Of a DNA stretch of 64,000 bases, positions 35,517 to 44,539 are shown in pieces (position 1 is the stretch's first letter; each line of letters begins with the position of its first letter). The notes under the pieces were generated by a model. That model saw only the letters and a list, made by a program, of their open reading frames with translations. It did no database searches and was not told the origin of the DNA. A program made the position numbers and the translations under genes. The DNA is from Bradyrhizobium sp. CB82 (lineage in GTDB: Bacteria; Pseudomonadota; Alphaproteobacteria; Rhizobiales; Xanthobacteraceae): contig NZ_CP121650.1 of NCBI RefSeq assembly GCF_029714405.1, positions 4,469,001 to 4,533,000 of the forward strand. The letters run 5' to 3'.

Positions 35517-36485
35517 ATGAAGCTTAGACTTGTTTTTGCTGCAGCCATGCTGCTTGCGCCGACCGCCGCGCTTGCGGCGCCCGGCATTGTCACCGCGTCC
35601 GTCGGATTGAGGGCTGGGCCGGGGCCCGGCTTTCCGATGGTCGATCGCATTCCCGGCGGCTCTCGGGTCAACATCCACGGCTGCCTGCGGGGCAATGCCT
35701 GGTGCGACGTGAGCTGGTCGGATGACCGCGGCTGGGTGTCGTCGCAATATCTCGAATATCTCTACCGCAACCACTACGTCTATCTGCCCGACTATGTCGA
35801 CGAGATCGACGTGCCGGTGGTGCCCTTCGTGCTGAGTTCGTACTGGTCGAGCTACTATGCCGGCCGGCCCTGGTATCACCGTCGTGACTACTGGGCGAAC
35901 TACTGGACCTCGCACCAGCGCGACGCGACGCGGATGCCGCTCGATCCGCGAGCCGCACGCATCGGCCGTGCTGCGACGCGTGAAGGTGCGATCGCGGTCG
36001 GAGGCGGGACCCGCGCCGGCGAGATCAATCGTGCGACGCGCGAGCAGTCGCAAGCCCGTGTGACGCGCGAGCAATCGCAGGCTCGCGAGATCCGCGGTCG
36101 CCCGGCGGATGCACAGGCGCGGATGACGCGTGAGAACGCCGTGCGTGCGACGCATGAGAATGCGCGCGCTGCGGTCCATGAGAACGCTCGCGCCGCTGCC
36201 CGCGTACAACCGATGGCACGCCCGCAGCCCAACATCGCGCGAAGCCACGAGGCGCCGCGCGTCTCGGCCGCGCCTGCTGCGCGTCCCGCGATGCCGCACG
36301 TCGCGCAACCCAATGTCAGCCGCGGCTCGCCGATGAATGCGCATGCGCAGGCGCCGGCTCCGCGTGCAGCAGCGCCGGCAGCGCCCCATGTCGGCGGTGG
36401 TGGTGGCGGTGCCCCGCATATCAACGCCGCGCCGCATGGCGGCGGCGCGCCGGCCGGCGGGGCTCCAGGCCGTGAGCGGCACTAA
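35517..36485 (+). CDS. SH3-domain exported protein with Arg/Ala-rich low-complexity tail
   Basis: A 322-residue exported protein. After a signal peptide (about 1-20) comes a bacterial SH3 domain (about 22-80, with VGLRAGPGPGFPMVDRIPGG and WCDVSWSDDRGWVSSQYLEYL). Then there is a Tyr/Trp-rich segment, a repeated RATREQSQARVTREQSQARE stretch and a Gly/Ala/Pro-rich end. SH3 domains of this kind bind cell-wall peptides. An EcfG-type promoter ends 27 bases before the ATG and a GAGGAGG sits 10 bases ahead, so it belongs to the general stress response. A strong terminator follows. Confidence 0.8.
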   Translation: MKLRLVFAAAMLLAPTAALAAPGIVTASVGLRAGPGPGFPMVDRIPGGSRVNIHGCLRGNAWCDVSWSDDRGWVSSQYLEYLYRNHYVYLPDYVDEIDVPVVPFVLSSYWSSYYAGRPWYHRRDYWANYWTSHQRDATRMPLDPRAARIGRAATREGAIAVGGGTRAGEINRATREQSQARVTREQSQAREIRGRPADAQARMTRENAVRATHENARAAVHENARAAARVQPMARPQPNIARSHEAPRVSAAPAARPAMPHVAQPNVSRGSPMNAHAQAPAPRAAAPAAPHVGGGGGGAPHINAAPHGGGAPAGGAPGRERH

Positions 36486-36494
36486 GAAGAGCGA

Positions 36495-36520
36495 AAGCCC
36501 GGCCACGAGCCGGGCTTTTC
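36495..36520 (+). terminator. Rho-independent terminator after the SH3 protein gene
   Basis: Stem AGCCCGGC with GCCGGGCT around a CACGA loop, followed by TTTTCCTTT. It starts 10 bases past the stop codon. Confidence 0.9.
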
Positions 36521-36639
36521 CTTTCCGGGCCTGCACAATTTGAGGCAATTGCGCAGAGGTAGATTTCATCGAACGTAACAACTTCACCGGATGCTTTCCC
36601 CATCCACTCGGGGCAAGGGGCTTACGGGAGGATGTGACC

Positions 36640-36921
36640 ATGAGGCAGCAAGGCCACTCGGAGACGCGCCGGCAAAATGTCGCGATGAAGTCGATGTCGA
36701 AGGAGGCGAAGCAGCTTGCACGCGTGATCGCAGGCTATCGCGGCTCGCTTCTCGATCTCGACCAGCTGCGGACGCGGACGAAGTTGTCCGACGCCGACAA
36801 AGGAATCTTGGACGAGCGGCGCAATAATTTGCTTGTGACGATTGCAGCATTGGAAGACCGCCTTTCGGCGGTTCAGGGACTGATCGACCTCGGCCGGCCG
36901 CACATCATTCGCGTGCATTGA
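36640..36921 (+). CDS. Small hypothetical helical protein
   Basis: A 93-residue soluble protein. The N-terminal 20 residues are polar and the rest (about 20-80) looks like two helices with regular Leu spacing (EAKQLARVIAGYRGSLLDLD and LLVTIAALEDRLSAVQGLI). GGGAGGA lies about 10 bases before ATG 36640. A GTG at 36634 is in frame. No family is recognised. Many such small coiled-coil proteins exist in rhizobia, without known function. Confidence 0.6.
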   Translation: MRQQGHSETRRQNVAMKSMSKEAKQLARVIAGYRGSLLDLDQLRTRTKLSDADKGILDERRNNLLVTIAALEDRLSAVQGLIDLGRPHIIRVH

Positions 36922-37095
36922 CCGCCGCCCAGCCCGCCCGACGTCCATGAAGTGACGGTTTCGCGTGCCGCGGCGGCGGTCGCGAGGCTGCACGATGCTT
37001 TGGACGGCACCAAATTGCCATGCTCCCGGCGAATTGCCGCCAAAGCCCGCTGGCACGTGGGGGGCGGGTGCGGGGGACTGCGATTGGGGACGATA

Positions 37096-37275
37096 GTGGC
37101 TTACAAGATGGTCGCAGAACGCGACAATGAGACGTATAGGTTCGAGCGTGAGAGTCGGCTCGTGATCGTGGCGAAGGCGCGGGTGTGGGCGAGCGAAGGC
37201 TGGCAGGTGGTGATCACCGACGAGCATGGCAAGGTCTACGCGCCGGCCGAGTTCGAGGCGTTACTGGCGGCCTGA
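37096..37275 (+). CDS. Small conserved hypothetical protein
   Basis: A 59-residue protein from a GTG at 37096, with GGGGAC about 6 bases ahead. The chain ERDNETYRFERESRLVIVAK, then ARVWASEGWQVVITDEHGK, recalls a beta-strand-rich small protein that I have seen as a conserved rhizobial hypothetical. The frame is open upstream to 36952, but that part has no support. ATG at 37108 is also possible. Function unknown. Confidence 0.6.
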   Translation: MAYKMVAERDNETYRFERESRLVIVAKARVWASEGWQVVITDEHGKVYAPAEFEALLAA

Positions 37276-37306
37276 TCGGCCGCTTGATGGGGGATAGGGT
37301 ACAATT

Positions 37307-37687
37307 GTGACGTCATCTGATCGATCGGGGCGCGGGCTCGTCGCGCCCCTGTTTGGTGTGGCCGCAGCAATCCTGCTGACGGCGGGAATCGTGCGCGCGC
37401 AGAATCTCGACGAGGGCAAGCCGCCGCAAAAGCTGTTTGCCGATGGCTGCGCGAGCTGCCACCGGAGCCCGCGCGGACTTGCCAAGGGGCGCTTCAGCTT
37501 TACGCTCTACTGGTTCCTGAAGGACCATTATGCGAGCAGCGCGGATTCGGCGAAGGCGCTCGCCGCGTATCTGGAGAGCGTCGACAGTCCGCCTGCCGGA
37601 AAGCCGCACGCGGCGGCGAAATCGTCGAAGCCCCCCGGTGCACCGCGGTCGTCGGTGCGGCCGCCGGCGCCGGTGCCGCAGAGGTAA
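37307..37687 (+). CDS. Monoheme c-type cytochrome-like protein
   Basis: A 126-residue exported protein starting with GTG. It has a membrane or signal segment at about 11-30 and one heme c site, CASCH at residues 48-52, in a context (LFADGCASCHRSPRGLAKGR) known from small cytochromes. The Met ligand of a true class I cytochrome c is not clear, so the axial ligand is uncertain. The C-terminus is Pro/Ala/Lys-rich and probably disordered. No redox partner is nearby, so its role is unknown. Confidence 0.75.
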   Translation: MTSSDRSGRGLVAPLFGVAAAILLTAGIVRAQNLDEGKPPQKLFADGCASCHRSPRGLAKGRFSFTLYWFLKDHYASSADSAKALAAYLESVDSPPAGKPHAAAKSSKPPGAPRSSVRPPAPVPQR

Positions 37688-37711
37688 CTGCTGGGTTACG
37701 GCCCGCTCGGC

Positions 37712-39037
37712 TCAGCTCGTACGCACCTTTGAGGCTTTGGCTGCTTGCGGCTGTTTCCCGGAGCTTCGCGCGTCGCGCGCCGCCGTCAGTTTCGCCTTGC
37801 CTCGCGCCGCGCGTGCGGCGACATGCTTGCGGTGTGGCTTCGCCTCGGCTGCAGCCTCCTTGGAGGTCGCGCCACCGCGGCGAGAGACGTATTCCTGGCC
37901 GTCGATCGGGCCGACATGCGGCGGATCATGGTCGAGATAGGGCCGTCCGATGCCGAGCGCCTTGCCGTTGGCATCGACCCACTTCCACAGCACTTCGGTG
38001 GAGACCCAGCGCTGCGCGCGGTTCTCGCCCTTGACGCTCACGATATCGGCGGCGAGCCCATGGCCGTAACCGCCGCGAGAGCTACCGCCGTGATACGACC
38101 GGTTGGAGGCGGCCTTCAGGCCGCTTGCGATCGACTGGCGATAGTCGTCGCGGAAGGCGCTGGTGATGCCGGGCGACAGACCTGCGGCCTCGGCCGCGTG
38201 CAGCGCGTGATAGAGTTTCAGCTTGAAGCCGCGGTCCATGCCGCCGATCACATAGTCCATCAGCGACATGCCGGCCTTGTCCGCTGCCTTCGGATCCTTC
38301 CAGGCAAAATCCTCGTCGACGAGTTTGGTGAAGCTCCGCATGACCGTCACCATCTTGCCGCGCCGCTTGATCGTGACGCTGCGGCGGTCCTGCACCTTGA
38401 TCGAGTCTTCCTTGGGCGTGCGCTGATAGAGCGCCCAGAGATAGCGGTCGATGCAGACGTCGACGACGAGACATTCATCGACGGCTTCGAGCGGATCCGG
38501 ACTTTCGTGCGCGATCGCTTTCGCGTCGGTAACGAGGGGTTCCGGCGTGCTCGCGCTCGCTGCGGCGAACGGCGGCGTCTCCGCAGGCAGAACGTCCGCC
38601 GGATCCGCGGTAGCGAGCGTGACGGCCGGCTCGTGCGTCTCCGTGGCGTCAGCAGCGACCGCATTCGGCGCGCTTGAATTCACGGGCTGCTGAGGCTCTT
38701 CCGCCGGCAGCATCTGCACGGGATCGGCCGACGCGAGTTTGATGACTGGTTCGGTTGCGGCCTCAGTCGGCGCCACCTCGGTCGTTGTACTCACTGCCGG
38801 CAGTGCGATCGTCGGAACCTCGCCGATCACGGTGACAGGCTCGCTCACGCTCGCAGAGCACGGGACATCCGCAACTTCGGTCTGCGCGGCCAGAGATGGT
38901 GCGGGGAGTTCGATGTTGGCACTGCTGTTCTGGATCTCCCCCGGGGCGACCGCGACGAGCCAGAATGCAAAGGAGCCGGCAAGAACCGCCGCAGGGCACG
39001 ACACCGCCACGATGAGAGAGCGCTGATCGTTCATCAT
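37712..39037 (-). CDS. Membrane-anchored peptidase M15-like protein
   Basis: About 441 residues. One N-terminal membrane segment (about 8-32) is followed by a long variable linker of about 160 residues rich in Ala, Thr and Glu. The C-terminal domain has the zinc-site pattern of D,D-carboxypeptidase-like M15 proteins: GHGLAAD at about 325-331 and HDPPHV at about 370-375. A Lys/Arg/Ala-rich tail ends the protein. It may trim peptidoglycan stem peptides in the periplasm. GGAGG precedes a pair of ATGs at 39037/39034. The M15 call rests on the two motifs only. Confidence 0.7.
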   Translation of the reverse strand: MMNDQRSLIVAVSCPAAVLAGSFAFWLVAVAPGEIQNSSANIELPAPSLAAQTEVADVPCSASVSEPVTVIGEVPTIALPAVSTTTEVAPTEAATEPVIKLASADPVQMLPAEEPQQPVNSSAPNAVAADATETHEPAVTLATADPADVLPAETPPFAAASASTPEPLVTDAKAIAHESPDPLEAVDECLVVDVCIDRYLWALYQRTPKEDSIKVQDRRSVTIKRRGKMVTVMRSFTKLVDEDFAWKDPKAADKAGMSLMDYVIGGMDRGFKLKLYHALHAAEAAGLSPGITSAFRDDYRQSIASGLKAASNRSYHGGSSRGGYGHGLAADIVSVKGENRAQRWVSTEVLWKWVDANGKALGIGRPYLDHDPPHVGPIDGQEYVSRRGGATSKEAAAEAKPHRKHVAARAARGKAKLTAARDARSSGKQPQAAKASKVRTS

Positions 39038-39743
39038 CCCAGCCTCCAGAGGCTCCCGCCGGAACCCGATGCAACAGCCAAGCATGCGACGCAGCAATTG
39101 TTCGGGGTAGGATGTGGCCGCGCAATGGCACAAAGCGCGACTGCGCTGCTTTTCAGGGAGAGTGTTGCCCGTGGGACACGTGCGGGTTCCATGCGGTTCC
39201 CGCTACTCACATGGGTTGCGCGATGATGACGTGCGCAGGAGATGACGTCCGCGGGGACGAGGAGCAAAAAAGGCCGCCCGAGGAACGGCCTTTTGAGTCT
39301 GAATGCGCAGAGCCAATCAAAGTTGGTATGGCAAGAGCCAGCCCCGGGACTTGAAAATCCGTTCGAGATGCAAAGTCCTGCCCGGTCGCTCTAACCTTAC
39401 GTCAATTTTTTGCGGCCGTGTGACGAAAAAGTAAGTTCCCGCAGGGAACCTATAGTTTCGGTTAATGCGAAAGCTTAACGCGTATTTGGCGAAACCCATC
39501 GGCTCCTGTGAGGCGGTTGACGGGTCTCGCTCCACTCATCTGCAAGCTGCCTGACAAATCGCGGACTTCGGCACGTCCGGTGTGGCAGCGGGGAGGGACT
39601 ATAGTCCCTTTTTCTTTCCCTACTACAATCCATTCACCTCGCAGATGGGCGTCACGGGGTTGCGCCGTTGCGAAAGGTATCATCGTCGTGGCGCAATCGA
39701 CCTGATATCGTTGCAGCTGAAGCTACGGACCCTACGCCCGCAC
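39038..39743. other. 700-base intergenic region with hairpins, no supported gene
   Basis: It holds a good rho-independent terminator at 39268-39295, a short palindrome GTTCCC-GCA-GGGAAC at 39435-39449 and an AT-rich stretch at 39400-39480 that could carry the pyridoxal kinase promoter. Several short frames lack family matches or ribosome binding sites. A small RNA ending at the terminator is possible. Confidence 0.45.
39268..39295 (+). terminator. Rho-independent terminator with unknown upstream transcript
   Basis: AAAGGCCG and CGGCCTTTT arms with a 9-base loop, with T on the plus side and A on the other, so it can work both ways. No gene directly precedes it on the plus strand. Confidence 0.75.
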
Positions 39744-40547
39744 ATGCTCGTCATCTCCATTCAAAGCCAGGTCGTTTACGGCCACGTCGGCAACTCGGCC
39801 GCGGTCTATCCCATGCAGGCGGCGGGCGTGAATGTCGCGGCGGTGCCGACGACATTGCTCTCGAACCATCCGCGCTATCCGACCCTGCGTGGACGCGTGC
39901 TGGACGCGGAACTGGTCGCTGATCTCCTGCTCGGCGTCGAGGAGCGTGGCCTTATCGAGCGGGGAAGCGTTCTTCTCACCGGCTATCTCGGTTCGCCGGC
40001 AAACGCAGAGGTCGTCGCCGATTTCGTCGCGCGCGCGCTGCGACGAAATCCAAACCTTATCTATCTCTGCGACCCCGTGATCGGGGACGATGGCAAGGCC
40101 TACGTCGCCGACGGTATTTTGGATGTGATCCGCGAGCGGTTGGTGCCGGCCGCGACCTTCATCACGCCGAACCAGTTCGAGCTGGAGCTGCTGACAGGGA
40201 TCGCAATCAAGGACGCATCGGGCTTGGTCGTCGCGAGCGCCGCCATCGCGGCGCAGGGCCCGCGAGGCGTCATCACTACCGGCTGCACGCTCGCCGACAC
40301 GCAAGCAGGGCAGGTGGAGACGATCCTCTGCCAGGACGAAAAACTGTCGCGCATTGCGACGGCGCGGCTGCCGATCCGGCCATGCGGGACTGGGGATCTC
40401 TTGTCGGGACTCGTGGCTGCGGGGCTTGCGAAGGGAGCGACGGTCGAGACGGCGGTTCGCCTGGCGGTCGATCATGTGTTTACGGTGATCGCGCACACGC
40501 ATCAAACAGGATCGGAGGAGATTTGCCTCGTCACCCCAGCAGGTTGA
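39744..40547 (+). CDS. pdxY: Pyridoxal kinase
   Basis: A 267-residue ribokinase-like enzyme that phosphorylates pyridoxal in the vitamin B6 salvage route. The N-terminus (ISIQSQVVYGHVGNSAAVYP, residues about 4-23) is the substrate-binding hallmark of PdxY/PdxK. YLCDPVIGDDGKAYV follows near 113-127, TPNQFELELLTG near 146-157, and the catalytic GTGD in CGTGDLLSG near 215-223. ATG at 39744 gives the usual length. The frame opens earlier at 39582 without support, and no strong ribosome binding site was found. Confidence 0.92.
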   Translation: MLVISIQSQVVYGHVGNSAAVYPMQAAGVNVAAVPTTLLSNHPRYPTLRGRVLDAELVADLLLGVEERGLIERGSVLLTGYLGSPANAEVVADFVARALRRNPNLIYLCDPVIGDDGKAYVADGILDVIRERLVPAATFITPNQFELELLTGIAIKDASGLVVASAAIAAQGPRGVITTGCTLADTQAGQVETILCQDEKLSRIATARLPIRPCGTGDLLSGLVAAGLAKGATVETAVRLAVDHVFTVIAHTHQTGSEEICLVTPAG

Positions 40548-40707
40548 GCGACTGCTAAAACTACCATCTGTAGGTGTCCCGCGGGACGCTGTCAAAATAC
40601 GGCAAGCTTGAGGCGGTCAAGAGCATATACAATTAGAAGGCCAGTTACCCCCGTAATACACTGCGAGTGTTGGGGTTGTTCGGGGCGCGTATCGGGAGAA
40701 CCTACTC

Positions 40708-41187
40708 ATGGCAGGTGTCGAACAATTGCGAAGAAAAGACTCGGTAAACTTGGTTCAACTTGAGGCGGACATTGCGTCGGTTCGCCACGGAAGTTCATTA
40801 GCTGCAATTGCATTGCCCGACTATGTCGAGCACACAGAGGGGGTGACGCGCGTAGGCGCCCTCAGCGCAGAGGCGGTCATTCGCGACTATGAATCCGCTG
40901 CAAAAGAGATTGAGGCGATGGGAGCCGAGTTGATCGGCGCAGCGCAAAAGTGTGAGGCGCTGACGGCCCAGGTGCACGATGCGATAGCGTATATGCGCGA
41001 AACGGCCGCGGGTTACCGTGAGGAAGGACGCAAGATCTTCAAGAGGATCGAAGAATGCGCCCTGTTCACCGAGGACGTCCGCAAGACGTGCGAGCAGGTG
41101 AAGCGCAGAATGGGAGCTGCGGGCAGCATTTCCTCCAAGGAGGAAGAGGAGCCCGCCGAGCAGGAGCAGGTATCCGTAAGCGCCTAG
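40708..41187 (+). CDS. Coiled-coil protein of unknown function
   Basis: A 159-residue soluble protein. After a short polar start, residues about 58-140 form a long helical region with heptad-like spacing (RDYESAAKEIEAMGAELIGA and onward), and the tail is a run of Glu/Lys. No known domain. GGGAG is about 12 bases before the ATG. A well-formed terminator follows, so it is a single-gene unit. Proteins of this look in Bradyrhizobium are unannotated. A scaffolding role would be a guess. Confidence 0.7.
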   Translation: MAGVEQLRRKDSVNLVQLEADIASVRHGSSLAAIALPDYVEHTEGVTRVGALSAEAVIRDYESAAKEIEAMGAELIGAAQKCEALTAQVHDAIAYMRETAAGYREEGRKIFKRIEECALFTEDVRKTCEQVKRRMGAAGSISSKEEEEPAEQEQVSVSA

Positions 41188-41223
41188 GTCCCCCAGGATC
41201 CGGTCCCCTTGATCCGGGGGGAT

Positions 41224-41256
41224 GAGAGACCGCTTTCGGGCGGTCTCTCTCTTTTC
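41224..41256 (+). terminator. Rho-independent terminator
   Basis: Perfect 10-base arms (GAGAGACCGC and GCGGTCTCTC) with a TTTCGG loop, followed by TCTTTTC. It ends the coiled-coil gene and stands between convergent genes. Confidence 0.93.
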
Positions 41257-41299
41257 TTTCGCGCGAGCGGCCTTGAGGTCTCGGATACGGGACGGCCAG

Positions 41300-41839
41300 C
41301 TAGTGGCGCGTTGCACGGACTTCCAGCGTGGTCTGCGTGATCCTGGCCACGAAGCCCTCAAAATTGACGACCCTCTGTTTGACCAGTTGGCTGTTCAGGT
41401 CGGCGATTTTCTGCGTTTCTGCGACGAAGGTTTCACACGCCTGCTTCGCGAATTCCATCTGAAGCTCAAACGCCTCAGCGGGTGAGCGCGCGCTCGCCAG
41501 CTTCCCGAGGAAGGACCAGGCGTGTTCAAGCGACCTCCTGGTGTAATCGCCATAGGCATCTGCGATCGACTGAACGCTGACCGGGACGAGTTCCATCGAA
41601 GCGGCCGGAGGGTTTGCAGTCTCGGTGACAGAGACGTCGGTCGATGGGAACTGTGGATCGAGGTCTATACCGGTCTCCAGCTCGGTCGCTTGACCAATTT
41701 CACCAATTTCCGGCGCAGGATCCCGCAACTGATCCGTTGCGGTCACTTGTTGCTCGTCGGCCTTGGCCTGCCTCGTCTTTTTCTTCCGGTTCCGCTGGCC
41801 GGATTTTCCGGTCGGCTTAGTGTGGTCGGCGCTCAACAT
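41300..41839 (-). CDS. Phasin family protein
   Basis: A 179-residue protein. The N-terminus (about 1-60) is basic then acidic and likely disordered. Residues about 85-175 form the phasin domain, with SVQSIADAYGDYTRRSLEHA, then FELQMEFAKQACETFVAETQ. Phasins coat polyhydroxyalkanoate granules, which rhizobia store in quantity. The ATG at 41839 is supported by a GGGGAG about 12 bases ahead. An EcfG-type promoter lies about 115 bases upstream on the same strand, so expression in stress or stationary phase is likely. No PHA synthase is in the window. Confidence 0.85.
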   Translation of the reverse strand: MLSADHTKPTGKSGQRNRKKKTRQAKADEQQVTATDQLRDPAPEIGEIGQATELETGIDLDPQFPSTDVSVTETANPPAASMELVPVSVQSIADAYGDYTRRSLEHAWSFLGKLASARSPAEAFELQMEFAKQACETFVAETQKIADLNSQLVKQRVVNFEGFVARITQTTLEVRATRH

Positions 41840-42198
41840 TACAAAGCTACTCCCCAATATTGATGAAGCCGCGAGCCTCCGCCGTATTTGCGCTGAAATC
41901 GCGATTGCGGCTTGTCGCAGGCGTGGCGGCCATGTGATGAGATTTGGCAGGATGAACGCCGGACTCGATGGAAGCGTTCCAGGATGCGCGGTCCGCGCCG
42001 CCTCGGAAATCTGCATTGTTGCGATGCAGCACGAGATCGGGTACGATGGTGCCGTCGGCCACAATCCCGGATTGCACTTCCGCTCCATCCGGGCTGCCGC
42101 TCGCGTTTCGGACAATGGCGATGCGATTGATGCCGCAAGTCCGAAGTATTCGTAAAGAGGAATCCCTTGAATAGGAATCCCTTGGCCGAAAAGGCCGA
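41840..42198. other. 360-base region, holds phasin promoter, no gene seen
   Basis: Open frames here look like shadows. The EcfG-type promoter at 41955-41980 points leftward to the phasin gene, leaving a leader of about 110 bases. The rest, up to the end of the small membrane protein gene at 42199, shows no repeat or terminator that I can defend. Confidence 0.5.
41955..41980 (-). promoter_or_regulatory. EcfG-type (general stress) promoter for the phasin gene
   Basis: On the minus strand GGAAC (41980-41976), a 17-base spacer, then CGTT (41958-41955). The start site would be near 41948. Confidence 0.7.
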
Positions 42199-42390
42199 TC
42201 AGCCAAACAGGGCGGCGTAGATCACATAGAGCCAGCCCAGAATGCCGTGGATGATCGCCCACAGGATCGAATGGTTCTTGGTGTAGGAGATCGCGATGGC
42301 GAGCGCCGAACCAAAACCGACGCCATATTTCGCGCCCTCGACCCGAACTCCGTAGTAGCGATTGCCGTTCACGGTCGTCCTCGCATCCAT
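42199..42390 (-). CDS. Small membrane protein, conserved
   Basis: A 63-residue protein from ATG 42390. The N-terminal 20 residues are polar (MDARTTVNGNRYYGVRVEGA). Two hydrophobic stretches follow (about 22-35 and 42-62, ILWAIIHGILGWLYVIYAAL), like small proteins found beside YjdM in rhizobia. Function unknown. The stop of the YjdM gene is 14 bases upstream of its start, so the two are one operon. Confidence 0.65.
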   Translation of the reverse strand: MDARTTVNGNRYYGVRVEGAKYGVGFGSALAIAISYTKNHSILWAIIHGILGWLYVIYAALFG

Positions 42391-42404
42391 CGATGCGGCC
42401 GGCT

Positions 42405-42761
42405 TTACGCCTTCCGCACGAACTCCGATTTCAAGTTCATCGCGCCAATGCCGTCGATCTTGCAGGCGATGTTGTGCCCGTCGCTGGCGTCCTGGAGACG
42501 GATGTTCCTGACCTTGGTACCGCCCTTGACGACCGATGACGATCCCTTGATCTTGAGATCCTTGATGACGATGACGCCGTCGCCATCGGCAAGCGCATTG
42601 CCGTGGGCATCGCGCACGCCCGCCTCGATCGCGGCCTCCGCGACCGCATCCGCAGCGGTGCCCCATTCGTGGCCGCATTCCGGGCTGACCCAGAGATCGC
42701 GATCCTGATAGGCATGCTCGGACTTGCAAGCGGGGCATTTCGTGGCGTCAGTCATCGTCAT
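42405..42761 (-). CDS. yjdM: YjdM (PhnA) family zinc-ribbon protein
   Basis: A 118-residue protein. The N-terminal zinc ribbon has CPACKSEHAYQD (Cys9 and Cys12) and a partner Cys in SPECGHEW. The C-terminal PhnA domain (about 45-118) contains DGDGVIVIKDLKIKGSSS and GTKVRNIRL. The family is widespread. Its old link to phosphonate use rested on gene names, and its true role is unknown. No phosphonate lyase genes are near. Confidence 0.9.
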   Translation of the reverse strand: MTMTDATKCPACKSEHAYQDRDLWVSPECGHEWGTAADAVAEAAIEAGVRDAHGNALADGDGVIVIKDLKIKGSSSVVKGGTKVRNIRLQDASDGHNIACKIDGIGAMNLKSEFVRKA

Positions 42762-43014
42762 CCTCTTAGGCCCGTTCGGGCGAGGCGCACCGTAGGTTCG
42801 TAGCCAGGTAAATCAAGAGGAAGTTCCGGCCCGCTTCCGCCTGCGCTCTTCGAGCCACGGCGGACAGGTCGCACCACCCCGGCGAGGCGCGGAAAAACGT
42901 GCTGACATCGCGACGCAGCAATCACCCGATACCGCTTGTGCATGGCCTTGCCACGCATACTTGATGAGGGGCGGGGTTGGGGTTCGCCCGTATGTCCCAA
43001 GGTAACATCATCGC

Positions 43015-44421
43015 ATGAGCGAAATCGAAACCCTGTTCGGTGTGTTGCGTCAGTCGGCCGACGAAGGCGTCGTCGACATGCTCCAGCGCATGGTGCGGGA
43101 GGCGCCGGACCATGCCTTGAACCGCATGAACGCGCTGGACCTCGCGGCGCGTGCCGGCCTCGACGAGGAGCGCGTCGTCGCGGGGCTGCTGCACGCGGTG
43201 CAGCTCGGCATGGCCGAGATGACGTGGAGCGTGATCTGCCCGAGCTGCGCCGGCGTTCTCTCCGCCAACAAGAGCCTGAAGACCCTCAACAGCCCGCATT
43301 ATCATTGCGCCTTCTGCGCCGCGGGTTATGAGACGACGCTCGACAATCTCGTCGAGGTGACCTTCACGATCAGCCCGCGCGTGCGCAAGATCGCGGCCCA
43401 CAATCCCGACGAATTGTCGCTGGCCGACTACTATCGCCAGATCTTCTGGAGCTCGGCCATCGATCTTCCGCCCGATCTGGAGACGCTGCTGCGCGAGGTC
43501 ACGCTCGAAACCTTCGATCTGCCGCCGGGCGAGCGGGCCATCCTGTCCCTGCATGTGCCGGAAGGCACGTTGATCGTGTTCGATCCCGTGACGCATACCG
43601 CCCAGTTCCTCCAGATCAAGGGCGAGGAAACCAGCGAACGGCAAAACCTCTCGATGATCTTCAACAAGGCCGAGACGCCCGCCGAGGCGATCACCTTGCG
43701 CCCCGGGCCGTTGCGGCTCGCGCTGGACAACCGCACCGACGGCCGCGTGCTGCCGGCGGTGTGGGTCGCGAACCCCGTGCTCGACGCTCTCCTGACGCGG
43801 CGCAAGCCGGCGCTGACCGCAAAACGCCTCCTCACCAACCAGACCTTCCGCGATCTCTACCGCACCGACACGCTCGCCATCGGCCAGCGCCTCAAAATCC
43901 TCAGCCTGACCTTCCTGTTCTCGGATTTGCGGGACTCCACCGGGCTCTACGAGCATGTCGGCGATCTCGTCGCCTTCGATCTCGTCAACGAGCATTTCCG
44001 CCTGTTGCAGGAGATCATCGCCTCGGAGCGGGGCGCCATCGTGAAGACCATCGGGGACGCCGTGATGGCGACCTTCGAGACGCCCGACCGTGCCATTGCC
44101 GCCGCCATCCGCATGCGCGAGGCGATGAGCGAGCTCGGCGCCGAGCGCCAGTATCAGGGCCTGCTGCTCAAGATGGGCATCCACGAGGGATCGTGCCTGG
44201 CGGTCACGCTCAACGGCCAGCAGGACTATTTTGGCCAGACCGTCAACATCGCCTCGCGCGTCCAGGGGCTTGCCGCCTCACGCGCAATCGTGGTGACGGA
44301 GCAGGTGGTGGAGCATGTCGACACGAAAACCCTGCTCGAGGCCGGCGGGCTGATACCGACGCGCCGCAGCGTGGCGCTGAGCGGCATCGCGGACAGGGTG
44401 TCGGTGTACGAGATCCCCTGA
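43015..44421 (+). CDS. Class III adenylate/guanylate cyclase with N-terminal zinc-finger-like domain
   Basis: A 468-residue soluble protein. The first 270 residues resemble the DUF5939 region seen in some cyclases, with a four-Cys site at CPSC (75-78) and CAFC (98-101). The class III catalytic domain covers about 296-460: metal-binding Asp in FSDLRDST (302-309), the second in TIGDAVMA near 347, and the nucleotide-positioning NIASRVQ near 418. It probably makes cAMP. The zinc site suggests redox or metal sensing as the input, which is a guess. No ribosome binding site of note precedes the ATG, and it is a single-gene unit. Confidence 0.88.
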   Translation: MSEIETLFGVLRQSADEGVVDMLQRMVREAPDHALNRMNALDLAARAGLDEERVVAGLLHAVQLGMAEMTWSVICPSCAGVLSANKSLKTLNSPHYHCAFCAAGYETTLDNLVEVTFTISPRVRKIAAHNPDELSLADYYRQIFWSSAIDLPPDLETLLREVTLETFDLPPGERAILSLHVPEGTLIVFDPVTHTAQFLQIKGEETSERQNLSMIFNKAETPAEAITLRPGPLRLALDNRTDGRVLPAVWVANPVLDALLTRRKPALTAKRLLTNQTFRDLYRTDTLAIGQRLKILSLTFLFSDLRDSTGLYEHVGDLVAFDLVNEHFRLLQEIIASERGAIVKTIGDAVMATFETPDRAIAAAIRMREAMSELGAERQYQGLLLKMGIHEGSCLAVTLNGQQDYFGQTVNIASRVQGLAASRAIVVTEQVVEHVDTKTLLEAGGLIPTRRSVALSGIADRVSVYEIP

Positions 44422-44539
44422 GGGGTGGCCGGGTAGGGCGGCCAACCAAAATCTCGAAAACAACCCCATGCAAAGGCGTCGGCGGCTCGGCGTGGGTGGC
44501 GTGCGGCGCTCGCACACTCATTATGAATATTCGTTCAGA

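Noticed and set aside
39340..39400. tRNA-Ser-like anticodon-arm sequence (GGACTTGAAAATCC)
   Set aside because: The acceptor and T arms do not pair into a cloverleaf. The match is limited to one arm and a weak hairpin.
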